DNA from: Verrucomicrobiota bacterium
GTDB taxonomy: Bacteria; Verrucomicrobiota; Verrucomicrobiia; Chthoniobacterales; SZAS-18
DNA length: 52,383 bases
Assembly (NCBI GenBank): GCA_018240025.1
Contig: JAFEGM010000075.1
Span: 1-52,383 of the forward strand
Reading direction: 5' to 3'
Notes under the pieces: generated by a model
Seen by the model: the letters and a program-made list of their open reading frames with translations, nothing else
What the model was told of the DNA's origin: nothing
Database searches by the model: none
Made by a program: the position numbers and the translations under genes
In this document: positions 1-6,664 of the stretch, piece after piece
Layout: each line of letters starts with the position of its first letter
How positions within the stretch are numbered: the stretch's first letter is position 1

Positions 1-228
1 ATGTGGGACGAGAAGAAGCTCTTCGCCAACGCCGACTTTTACAGCGCCACGATGTACCATTTCATGGGCATCGCGACCCCGCTGTTCACCCCGCTCTTCG
101 TCTGCAGCCGCATCTCCGGCTGGAGCGCCCACATCATCGAGCAGCGCGCCAACAACAAACTCATCCGCCCGGCGGCCGACTACAAAGGCCCGAGCGAACT
201 GGCATACGTGCCGGTGGAGAAGCGCTGA
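1..228 (+). CDS. Citrate synthase / 2-methylcitrate synthase, C-terminal fragment
   Basis: This is the last 75 or so residues of a citrate synthase-family enzyme; the gene begins before the window. The readable part contains the family's C-terminal pattern: the NADFYSATMYHFMGI segment, an LFTPLFVCSRISGWSAHI segment, then NNKLIRPAADYKGP. In this family the aspartate of the D-F-Y segment and the arginine of the S-R-I-S-G-W segment belong to the active site that condenses oxaloacetate with an acyl-CoA. The ending (LIRPAADY) reads somewhat more like 2-methylcitrate synthase (PrpC) than plain GltA, but a C-terminal fragment cannot decide this. The stop TGA is at 226-228. It sits upstream of a beta-oxidation gene, which fits acyl-CoA or propionyl-CoA metabolism, but a 160-base repeat-rich spacer separates them, so co-transcription is not shown. 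Confidence 0.85.
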   Translation: MWDEKKLFANADFYSATMYHFMGIATPLFTPLFVCSRISGWSAHIIEQRANNKLIRPAADYKGPSELAYVPVEKR

Positions 229-235
229 CGGAAAA

Positions 236-335
236 GTCTCAAGTCTCAAGCAACAAGCCCCAAGGAAGGTCCAAGGCACAAGCTTCAAGGCTCAAGGCTC
301 ACCACGCGCGTCGTGGTGCTTCCTTGTGCCTTCTC
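236..335. repeat. Heptad repeat spacer with nested inverted repeats
   Basis: The tetramer CAAG starts at 240, 247, 254, 261, 272, 279, 286 and 293, so it recurs every 7 bases except for one 11-base step. The array then folds back: AAGGCACAAG at 273-282 is the exact reverse complement of CTTGTGCCTT at 323-332, and inside it CACCACG (300-306) pairs with CGTGGTG (312-318) around a 5-base loop. It lies just after the citrate synthase stop and ends about 60 bases before the next start. The RNA could act as a terminator or attenuator, but there is no U-tract. Confidence 0.8.
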
Positions 336-391
336 CCTTAACCCGGTTTGAAGCTTGGGCTTTGAATCTTGCATCTTATCTCTCCCCCCTC

Positions 392-2683
392 ATGACCATT
401 CGTCGCGCCGCCGTCCTCGGCTCCGGCACGATGGGTGCCGCCATCGCGGCCCATCTCGCCAACGCCGGCATTCCCACGCTTCTCCTCGACCTCCCCACGG
501 ACGGTCCTGACCGCAATGCCATCGCCCGCGCCGGGCTCGACCGGGCGGCCAAGGCCAAGCCGGCTTCGTTCATGGACCCGGCCCGCGCCGCGCCGATCAC
601 GGTCGGCAACCTGGAGGACGATCTCCCCAAGCTGGCCGACTGCGACTGGATCGAGGAAGCCATCGTCGAGAAGCTCGAGGTCAAGCACGCGCTCTGGGAG
701 AAGGTCGAGAAGGTGGTGGGCCCCAATGCCATCATCAGCTCGAACTCCAGCGGCATCCCCATGCGCATGCAGCTGGAAGGCCGCGGCGCGGACTTCCGTC
801 GCCGCTTCTGCGGGGCGCATTTCTTCAATCCGCCGCGCTGGCTGCATCTGCTCGAGCTCATTCCGACGCCCGAGACCGATCCGGCCGTGCTCGCCACGTT
901 GCAGGACTTCGGCGACCGCGTGCTCGGCAAGGGCATCGTCATCGCCAACGACGTGCCCGGCTTCGTGGGCAATCGGGTCGGCGTTTATGCGATGCTCCAC
1001 GCCGTCCGCGTGCAGGAGAAGCTGGGTCTGAGCGTCGAGGTCGTCGACGCGCTGACCGGACCGATCCTGGGCCGGCCGAAGAGCGCCACGCTGCGCACGG
1101 CCGATGTCACCGGCATCGACGTCCTGTACTACGTCGCGCAGGGGCTCGGCTCGACCACGAACGAGGACTTCACCCCGCCCGCCATCCTGACCAAACTGAT
1201 GGAGAAGAAATGGCTCGGCGAAAAGAGCGGCCAGGGCCTCTACAAGCGGGTCAAGGACGCCAGGGGCCGGAGCGAGATTCATGCCTTGAATCTGCAGACC
1301 TTGGAATACGCGCCGGCTGCCACGGTCGACTCGCCCGAGCTGGGCGCGATCGCCAAGCAGCGCAGCGCGCTCGAGCGGACCAAGGCGCTGCTCGCGCTCG
1401 AAGGTCCGATGGGCGATTTCACCCGCGAGACCATCTACGAGATGATGCACTTCGCGGCCGAGAAGGTCGGCGTCGTCTGTGCCGAGCCCGCCACCATCGA
1501 CAACGCCATGAAGTGGGGCTTCGGCTGGGAGCTGGGGCCGTTCGCGCTCTACGACGGCCTCGGACATCAGCAGGTGGCCGACGCGTTCCAGAAGCTCGGC
1601 AAGACCGTCCCGGCGCTGCTGCAGAAGCACCTCGCCGAAGGCAAACCGTTCTACGCCCCTGGCGCGGCGGCGAGCGATGCCACGCATCTTTCGCTGGCCA
1701 GCTACAAGGCGGCCCACCCGACGAAGATCGTGCACAGCACGAAGGGCGCGAGTCTGATCGACCTCGGCGACGGCGTGCTGCTCTGCGAGTACCACAGCAA
1801 AGCCAACGCGATGGGCGACGACGCGATCGCCACCATTAGGGCCGCGCTCGAAATCGTGCCGAAGGGCTTCGCGGCGCTCGTGATCGGCAACGAAGGCCAG
1901 CATTTCTCGGCCGGCGCGAACCTGGCCGGCATTCTCGAGATGGCGCAGAACAAGCAGTTCGAGGCGCTCGACAAGATGATCAGCGATTTCCAGGGCACCG
2001 TGGTGGCCCTGCGCGGCGCGCCCTTCCCGGTCGTCGCGGCCGGCTTCGGCATGGCCCTGGGCGGCGGCTGCGAGACGCTGCTCGCGACCGACAAGGTCCA
2101 GGCCCACGCCGAACTGTATTGCGGCCTGGTCGAACTGGGCGTCGGCCTCATTCCTGCCGGCGGCGGCACGGCCGAGATGCTCATCCGCTTCACCCAGGCG
2201 CTGCATCCCGGCGCCGAGCTCTTCGAAGCGCCCAAGCGCGCCTTCGAACTCATCGCCATGGGCAAGGTCTCCGCCAGCGCGCTCGAGGCCCGCAACCTCG
2301 GCTTCCTGCGCCCGGTCGACGCGATCACGATGAACAAGCGCCGCCTGCTCTCCGACGCCAAAGCCGCCGCGCTCGCCCTGGCCCGCGATTACGTCGCGCC
2401 GACGCCTCGCAGCATCCCCGTGATGGGCGAAGCCGGCCTGGCCAACCTCAAGTACGCCGCCATGAGCCTGAAGCTCGCCGGCCTAGCCAGCGACCACGAC
2501 GTCTGGCTTGCCAGCGGCCTGGCCAAAGTCCTCAGCGGCGGCACCCAGAACTTCCGCGCCACCGTGAGCGAACAGCACCTCCTCGACCTCGAGCGCGAAG
2601 TCTTCCTCGAATGCTGCGCCCACCCCAAGAGCCAGGAGCGCATCGCCCACATGCTGACGAAGGGAAAGCCGCTGCGGAACTGA
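392..2683 (+). CDS. fadN: 3-hydroxyacyl-CoA dehydrogenase / enoyl-CoA hydratase (FadN type)
   Basis: A 763-residue bifunctional beta-oxidation enzyme. The N-terminal half is an NAD-dependent 3-hydroxyacyl-CoA dehydrogenase: the Rossmann motif GSGTMG at residues 10-15, the FNPPRWLHLLELIP segment, then a C-terminal dehydrogenase domain to about residue 430. A crotonase domain follows from about residue 455, with the oxyanion-hole segment HFSAGANLAG near residue 505 and GMALGGGCETLL near 555. Dehydrogenase first and hydratase second is the reverse of FadB/FadJ and matches Bacillus FadN. I chose the ATG at 392 because the Rossmann strand starts directly after it; an in-frame ATG at 326 lies inside the repeat spacer. 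The thiolase partner is downstream at 4029 but is separated by two unrelated genes. No Shine-Dalgarno sequence is visible; the leader is pyrimidine-rich. Confidence 0.93.
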   Translation: MTIRRAAVLGSGTMGAAIAAHLANAGIPTLLLDLPTDGPDRNAIARAGLDRAAKAKPASFMDPARAAPITVGNLEDDLPKLADCDWIEEAIVEKLEVKHALWEKVEKVVGPNAIISSNSSGIPMRMQLEGRGADFRRRFCGAHFFNPPRWLHLLELIPTPETDPAVLATLQDFGDRVLGKGIVIANDVPGFVGNRVGVYAMLHAVRVQEKLGLSVEVVDALTGPILGRPKSATLRTADVTGIDVLYYVAQGLGSTTNEDFTPPAILTKLMEKKWLGEKSGQGLYKRVKDARGRSEIHALNLQTLEYAPAATVDSPELGAIAKQRSALERTKALLALEGPMGDFTRETIYEMMHFAAEKVGVVCAEPATIDNAMKWGFGWELGPFALYDGLGHQQVADAFQKLGKTVPALLQKHLAEGKPFYAPGAAASDATHLSLASYKAAHPTKIVHSTKGASLIDLGDGVLLCEYHSKANAMGDDAIATIRAALEIVPKGFAALVIGNEGQHFSAGANLAGILEMAQNKQFEALDKMISDFQGTVVALRGAPFPVVAAGFGMALGGGCETLLATDKVQAHAELYCGLVELGVGLIPAGGGTAEMLIRFTQALHPGAELFEAPKRAFELIAMGKVSASALEARNLGFLRPVDAITMNKRRLLSDAKAAALALARDYVAPTPRSIPVMGEAGLANLKYAAMSLKLAGLASDHDVWLASGLAKVLSGGTQNFRATVSEQHLLDLEREVFLECCAHPKSQERIAHMLTKGKPLRN

Positions 2684-2715
2684 GCAAGCCGAGGCGACAC
2701 GGTGAGCGCGGGGCA

Positions 2716-2738
2716 CCAAAAAGCCAAAAGGCTAGAGA
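2716..2738. repeat. Left inverted repeat flanking the GxxExxY gene
   Basis: This 23-nt arm (CCAAAAAGCCAAAAGG followed by CTAGAGA) is the reverse complement of 3167-3189 with two differences, both A versus G, so an RNA pairing would keep G-U wobbles. It ends six bases before the ATG of the enclosed gene. Confidence 0.85.
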
Positions 2739-2744
2739 ACGAGA

Positions 2745-3173
2745 ATGACTAACGAAGAGATGGAAGCATTGACTCGCCGGGTGGTCGGCCTCGCGATCAA
2801 GGTCCATCGGTATTTCGGCCAGCTCAGAAATGAGCCAGTCTACCGCAACGCGCTCCTCGTCGAATTTCGACGGGAAGGCCTCTCGTTCGAGAAAGAAAAA
2901 GTCCACAACGTCTACTATGGAGAGGAGTTGGTGGGTTCCGTTCGACTAGACCTCATCGTCGAGCGTGAGCTCGTCATCGAACTAAAGGTTCAACCCAAGC
3001 TCGAAAGAGCCCACGAAGCGCAGCTGGTCAGCTATCTGCACGCCACCAAGCTCGACCGCGGGCTGCTGATCAATATGGGCGGCCCCATCGTCGAGTTTCG
3101 AACGAAACGCCGCGAACTCCCCTCCCATCTGCGCAAACCAGCCGGAGACGCCATTGAAGTTCTAGATCTCTAG
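2745..3173 (+). CDS. GxxExxY family protein
   Basis: A 142-residue protein of the GxxExxY family, which is common in Verrucomicrobiota and Planctomycetota and has no settled function. The family framework is clear: an N-terminal helix ending in AIKVHRYFG, the signature region as GQLRNEPVYRNAL (the E and Y are kept, with one extra residue after the glycine), then RLDLIVERELVIELK, and HEAQLVSYLHATKLDRGLLINMG. The D...E-x-K arrangement in the second block resembles a PD-(D/E)XK nuclease core, which is the basis for suspecting nucleic-acid cleavage or binding; no activity can be read from sequence. The gene is less GC-rich than its neighbours, is bracketed by 23-nt inverted repeats whose right arm contains its TAG stop, and sits between two beta-oxidation genes. 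These are signs of a mobile cassette. Confidence 0.85.
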   Translation: MTNEEMEALTRRVVGLAIKVHRYFGQLRNEPVYRNALLVEFRREGLSFEKEKVHNVYYGEELVGSVRLDLIVERELVIELKVQPKLERAHEAQLVSYLHATKLDRGLLINMGGPIVEFRTKRRELPSHLRKPAGDAIEVLDL

Positions 3174-3189
3174 CCTTTTGGCCTTCTGG
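3167..3189. repeat. Right inverted repeat flanking the GxxExxY gene
   Basis: This 23-nt arm (TCTCTAGCCTTTTGGC, then CTTCTGG) overlaps the TAG stop codon (3171-3173) of the GxxExxY gene and mirrors 2716-2738 at 21 of 23 positions. The two arms lie about 430 bases apart and enclose exactly one gene. Confidence 0.85.
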
Positions 3190-3217
3190 TAATCCCGCCA
3201 CGACTTTCGCTGACGCC

Positions 3218-3955
3218 ATGGACACCGACTCGCTCAAAGTAGGCTGCATTTTCAGCGCCGTGGCGGCGGTGGCGTTGGTGTATTTCTTCCCGTGGATCGC
3301 CTACTTCGCGGGGTTCGCGATGGTGCTGGGCATCCTCGGGCTCATCTACTCGTCCAAGTTCTCCCGCTCGGCGCGGGAGGAGGCGGCGCTGAAGTCGGGC
3401 AACGTGGCGGAGACGCTCGGGTCCTATTTCGAGCGGGGTGAGGAGGGTAAGGTGATCCAAGTGCTGCGCTCGAACAGCTCGCTGCGCATGCCGCAGGGGG
3501 TGCAGCGACAGAAGCTGGTCGAGGCGGCGCGGGCGCTGCTCAAGCTGCGCAAGGCTTCGCTCTCCACGACCAACAAATACATTCCGCAGGACCTCAAGGA
3601 TGTGGCGCTGCGCAACTCGATCGCCTCGGCCAATGCGCTCTTCGCCCTGGCGGAGCGGCTCGCGCTCGCGCACGAGCTGACCGGCGGCTCGAAGACGGTC
3701 TCGTCGGCGGCGCTCGATACGGCCCACGAGGAATGCGACATCATCGCCAAGGCGGCGAACAAAACGCTCGACGAGTTCGCCAAGCTGACGGTCGGGCACG
3801 ACGCCAGCGCCATCGCCGAGGCGCGCCGCAACATCGAATCGGTCGGCTGGCAGGCCGCCGAGATGAACAAGCTCGAACAGATGCTCTCCGGCGACCAGCC
3901 GCTCTCCGGCATCGCCCAGGACGAGCCACCGCAGCGCGATCGCACGCTGCAGTAG
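3218..3955 (+). CDS. Membrane-anchored hypothetical protein
   Basis: I do not recognise this 245-residue protein. Residues 8 to about 44 are hydrophobic and form one long or two short membrane segments ([20 protein letters not shown], then [16 protein letters not shown]), followed by a basic stretch that would stay in the cytoplasm. The rest is alanine-, leucine- and charge-rich and predicted to be largely helical, with no cysteines or recognisable catalytic motif. The start at 3218 (ATGGACACC) directly precedes the hydrophobic stretch. Codon use resembles its high-GC neighbours, so the frame is likely real. It lies between the GxxExxY gene and the thiolase gene; nothing in the sequence ties it to fatty-acid metabolism. 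Confidence 0.75.
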   Translation: MDTDSLKVGCIFSAVAAVALVYFFPWIAYFAGFAMVLGILGLIYSSKFSRSAREEAALKSGNVAETLGSYFERGEEGKVIQVLRSNSSLRMPQGVQRQKLVEAARALLKLRKASLSTTNKYIPQDLKDVALRNSIASANALFALAERLALAHELTGGSKTVSSAALDTAHEECDIIAKAANKTLDEFAKLTVGHDASAIAEARRNIESVGWQAAEMNKLEQMLSGDQPLSGIAQDEPPQRDRTLQ

Positions 3956-3983
3956 CACTCCCTCCCGCCCATTTCCCCACCCC

Positions 3984-4025
3984 TCCTTCTTCCGTCCTCC
4001 TTTCTCCTTCTTCCTTCTCTTTCCC
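3984..4025. repeat. Pyrimidine heptad array before the thiolase start
   Basis: Six heptads in register: TCCTTCT, TCCGTCC, TCCTTTC, TCCTTCT, TCCTTCT, CTTTCCC. The array ends three bases before the ATG at 4029 and occupies the place where a ribosome binding site would normally be. Confidence 0.8.
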
Positions 4026-4028
4026 ACC

Positions 4029-5204
4029 ATGCCCAACGCCGTCATCGTCTCCGCCTGCCGCACCGCGGTCGGCCGCGCCAAGAAAGGTTCCCTGGCCAAC
4101 ACGCGCCCGGATGAACTCGCCGCCATTGTCCTCAATGAGGTCGTCCGCCGCGCGGGCGTCGAGAAGAGCGAGGTCGAGGACGTCATCCTCGGCTGCGCCA
4201 TGCCGGAAGGCGAACAGGGGATGAACGTGGCGCGCCTCGCGGCCCTGCTGGCGGGCTTCCCCGACACCACCGGCGGCGTCACGGTCAACCGCTTCTGCTC
4301 GTCCGGACTGCAGACGATCGCCATGGGCGCGCAGGCCATCATGACCGGCATGTCCGACTGCGTGGCCGCCGGCGGCACGGAGAGCATGACCATGGTGCCG
4401 ATGACCGGCAACAAGCTCTCGCTCTCGCCGGAGCTCGTGGACAAGCGCCCGGAGGCGTACATCGGCATGGGCTTCACGGCCGAGAACGTGGCGGCGAAAT
4501 ACAGCATTGCCCGCACCCGGCAGGACGAGTTCGCCCTCGCCTCGCATCAAAAGGCCGCTGCGGCCAAGGCGGCCGGCAAGTTCAAGGACGAGATCGTCCC
4601 GGTGCCCGTGCGGGTGGATAAGATGAAGGGGATCAAGGTCGAGTCGAAGACGGTCGATTTCACCGACGACGAGCTGGTCCGCGGTGATGGCACGCTCGAG
4701 GCGTTGGCGGGCCTGCGCCCCTCGTTCAATCCCCGCGGCTCGGTCACGGCGGGCAATTCCTCCCCGCTCTCCGACGGCGCGGCGGCGGTGCTGCTCATGA
4801 GCGAGGACAAGGCCAAGGCCCGCGGGCTCAAGCCGATGGCTCGTTTCGTTTCCTTCGCCGTCGCCGGCGTGCCGCCCGAGATCATGGGCATCGGCCCGGT
4901 CGAGGCGGTGCCGAAGGTGCTGAAGCAGGCCGGCCTGACGCTGGCCGACATGGACGTGATCGAGCTGAATGAAGCCTTCGCCGCCCAGAGCCTGGCCGTG
5001 GCCGATGCGCTGCAGCTGCCGATGGACAAGGTCAATGTCAACGGCGGCGCCATCGCCCTGGGCCATCCGCTCGGCTGCAGCGGCGCCAAGCTGACCGTGA
5101 GCGCCCTCTACGAGTTGCAGCGCCGCGGCGGCCGCTACGCCCTCATCACCATGTGCATCGGCGGCGGTCAGGGCGCGGCTGGGATCATCGAGCGTCTGCC
5201 GTAG
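4029..5204 (+). CDS. fadA: Acetyl-CoA C-acyltransferase (3-ketoacyl-CoA thiolase)
   Basis: A 391-residue thiolase, the usual length for the family. It cleaves 3-ketoacyl-CoA with free CoA, the last step of the beta-oxidation spiral, in the cytoplasm as a tetramer. The full catalytic set is visible: nucleophile Cys90 in NRFCSSGLQ, His346 in GHPLGCSGA and Cys376 in MCIGGGQG. The start [12 protein letters not shown] is the classical thiolase N-terminus. It is the natural partner of the FadN-like enzyme encoded at 392-2683, from which it is now separated by the GxxExxY and membrane-protein genes. Sequence alone does not separate a degradative FadA from a biosynthetic AtoB/PhaA; the FadN neighbour favours degradation. 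Confidence 0.93.
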   Translation: MPNAVIVSACRTAVGRAKKGSLANTRPDELAAIVLNEVVRRAGVEKSEVEDVILGCAMPEGEQGMNVARLAALLAGFPDTTGGVTVNRFCSSGLQTIAMGAQAIMTGMSDCVAAGGTESMTMVPMTGNKLSLSPELVDKRPEAYIGMGFTAENVAAKYSIARTRQDEFALASHQKAAAAKAAGKFKDEIVPVPVRVDKMKGIKVESKTVDFTDDELVRGDGTLEALAGLRPSFNPRGSVTAGNSSPLSDGAAAVLLMSEDKAKARGLKPMARFVSFAVAGVPPEIMGIGPVEAVPKVLKQAGLTLADMDVIELNEAFAAQSLAVADALQLPMDKVNVNGGAIALGHPLGCSGAKLTVSALYELQRRGGRYALITMCIGGGQGAAGIIERLP

Positions 5205-5272
5205 GAACGCGACAGGCGACGACTGGATAACTCATCACTCAAGCGCCGTCGGGCGCACAGCCTCGCGGGTTC

Positions 5273-5322
5273 TTCGAGTTTCGAGTTTCCTTCGAGCTTC
5301 GAGCTTCGAATTTCGAGTTTCC
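5273..5322. repeat. Heptad array TTCGAGN upstream of holA
   Basis: Units TTCGAGT, TTCGAGT, (TTCC), TTCGAGC, TTCGAGC, TTCGAAT, TTCGAGT, (TTCC) run in strict 7-base register apart from the two 4-base interruptions, and stop three bases before the ATG at 5326. Because TTCGAA is self-complementary, the array can also fold on itself. No opposite arm is seen after the thiolase stop. Confidence 0.8.
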
Positions 5323-5325
5323 TTC

Positions 5326-6471
5326 ATGGCCCGCGCCGCCAAATCCGCTCCCGCCAAGGCCGAGAAATCGGCCGGCTTCCACGCGGTCATCGGTTCCGAT
5401 GACGGCGCGGTCAAGGAAGCCGCGCGTCGGCTCGCGGAGACGCTCGCGCCGGTCTCGCTCGACGACATCTCCACCGAGATCATCGACGGCGCGGTCGACG
5501 GCTCCGGGGCGGCCCAGCAGGCGATCTACGCCACCATCAACGCGCTGCAGACGCCTCCGTTTTTCGGCGGCGAGAAGTTCGTCTGGCTGAAGAGCGCTTC
5601 GTTCCTGGCCGATACGGTCACCGGCCGCTCCAACGCGGTGCTGGAGGCGCTGGAAGGCCTGGCCGAGGTGCTCAAGCTCGGCCTGTCGGGCGACACGCGC
5701 TTTCTGGTCAGCGCGGTGGACGTCGACAAGCGCCGCAGCTTCGTCAAGACGCTGACGAAGCTCGGGACCGTGCAGGTCTTCGACCGCATCGACAGCTCCA
5801 AGACCGGCTGGGAGGAAGGCGCCGCCCGCCTGGTCGAGGAGCGGGCCGACGTGCTGCGCCTGCGCTTCGAGGAGGACGCACTGCAGCTCTTCACGCTGTT
5901 CACCGGCGGCGACAGCAGGGTCATCGCGAACGAGCTGGAGAAGATCGATCTCTACCTCGGCGCGAACAATCGACGCGTCACCCTCGAGGCCGTCCGCCTG
6001 CTCGTCTCGCGCTCCCGGGCCGGGGTCATCTTCGAGCTCGGCAGCGCGGTGCAGGAACGGGATCTGGAACGCGCCCTCGAGCTACTCTCCGATCTGTTGG
6101 CCGACGGCGAGACGCCCATCGGCATCCTCCTCGTGGCCATCGTGCCGACCGTCCGCAATCTTCTCCTGGCCCGCGATCTCCTCGACACCCAGAAGATTCC
6201 GCGCGGGTTCAATGCTTTCCGTTTCGGCGACGTCCTGGCCCGCCTGCCCGAGGAAGCGACGGCCCACCTCCCGCGCAAGAAAGACGGCTCCCTGAATACC
6301 TACGGCCTCGGCTTTGCCGCCGTGCACGCGCACCGGTACTCCCTCCCGGAACTCCGTTCCGCCCTGAAAGCCACCGTGGAGGCGAACGTCGCCCTGGTCA
6401 CGACGGGTCTCGAGCCCCGCGTGATCCTGGAGCAGCTGCTGGTGAAGGTGCTGGGCCGGCGGGAAGGCTGA
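5326..6471 (+). CDS. holA: DNA polymerase III, delta subunit
   Basis: A 381-residue HolA homologue, the clamp-loader subunit that binds and opens the sliding clamp. The family layout is visible: an N-terminal P-loop-like domain lacking a true Walker motif (HAVIGSDDGAVKEAARRL), the early segment NALQTPPFFGGEKFVWLKSA, a middle domain with LFTLFTGGDSRVIANELEKI (the conserved helix before the lid) and a C-terminal all-helical collar domain ending in LEPRVILEQLLVKVLG. The N-terminal 16 residues are lysine- and alanine-rich and probably disordered. The ATG at 5326 is the only start near the conserved region. The neighbours are not replication genes; holA often sits alone. Confidence 0.88.
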   Translation: MARAAKSAPAKAEKSAGFHAVIGSDDGAVKEAARRLAETLAPVSLDDISTEIIDGAVDGSGAAQQAIYATINALQTPPFFGGEKFVWLKSASFLADTVTGRSNAVLEALEGLAEVLKLGLSGDTRFLVSAVDVDKRRSFVKTLTKLGTVQVFDRIDSSKTGWEEGAARLVEERADVLRLRFEEDALQLFTLFTGGDSRVIANELEKIDLYLGANNRRVTLEAVRLLVSRSRAGVIFELGSAVQERDLERALELLSDLLADGETPIGILLVAIVPTVRNLLLARDLLDTQKIPRGFNAFRFGDVLARLPEEATAHLPRKKDGSLNTYGLGFAAVHAHRYSLPELRSALKATVEANVALVTTGLEPRVILEQLLVKVLGRREG

Positions 6472-6595
6472 GAAGAAGGAGGAAGGAGGAAGGCTCAAGG
6501 AAGAAGGGGAACCAGGCAGCCGTAATCCGTCGATGCCTGCGCGCCCCTTCATCCTTCATCCTTCCTCCTTCATCCTTCCTCCTTCATCCTTCCCC
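6472..6595. repeat. Paired purine and pyrimidine heptad arrays (inverted)
   Basis: Immediately after the holA stop come five purine heptads (6472-6506: GAAGAAG, GAGGAAG, GAGGAAG, GCTCAAG, GAAGAAG). After a 40-base interval come seven pyrimidine heptads (6547-6595: CTTCATC, CTTCATC, CTTCCTC, CTTCATC, CTTCCTC, CTTCATC, CTTCCCC). The second array is an imperfect inverse of the first, so the transcript could form a long hairpin. Positions 6561-6593 are identical to 37843-37875. Confidence 0.85.
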
Positions 6596-6664
6596 CATGC
6601 CCCACTTCCTGCTTGCCGCTCGCCGTGGGCCTTCGCTATTCCCTTGAAGCTGTTTCTCCACGCC

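Noticed and set aside
3218..3955. Assigning the membrane protein at 3218 to beta-oxidation
   Set aside because: Only its position between fadN and fadA suggests it; the sequence has no lipid-metabolism motif, and the neighbouring GxxExxY cassette shows the locus is not a clean operon.
6533..6664. Upstream ATG for the HbpS-like protein, adding 44 residues
   Set aside because: That extension is a translation of the heptad repeats (SSFILPPSSF) and would bury the signal peptide. The same artefact affects the upstream starts at 37829 for nadE and 36672 for the protease.
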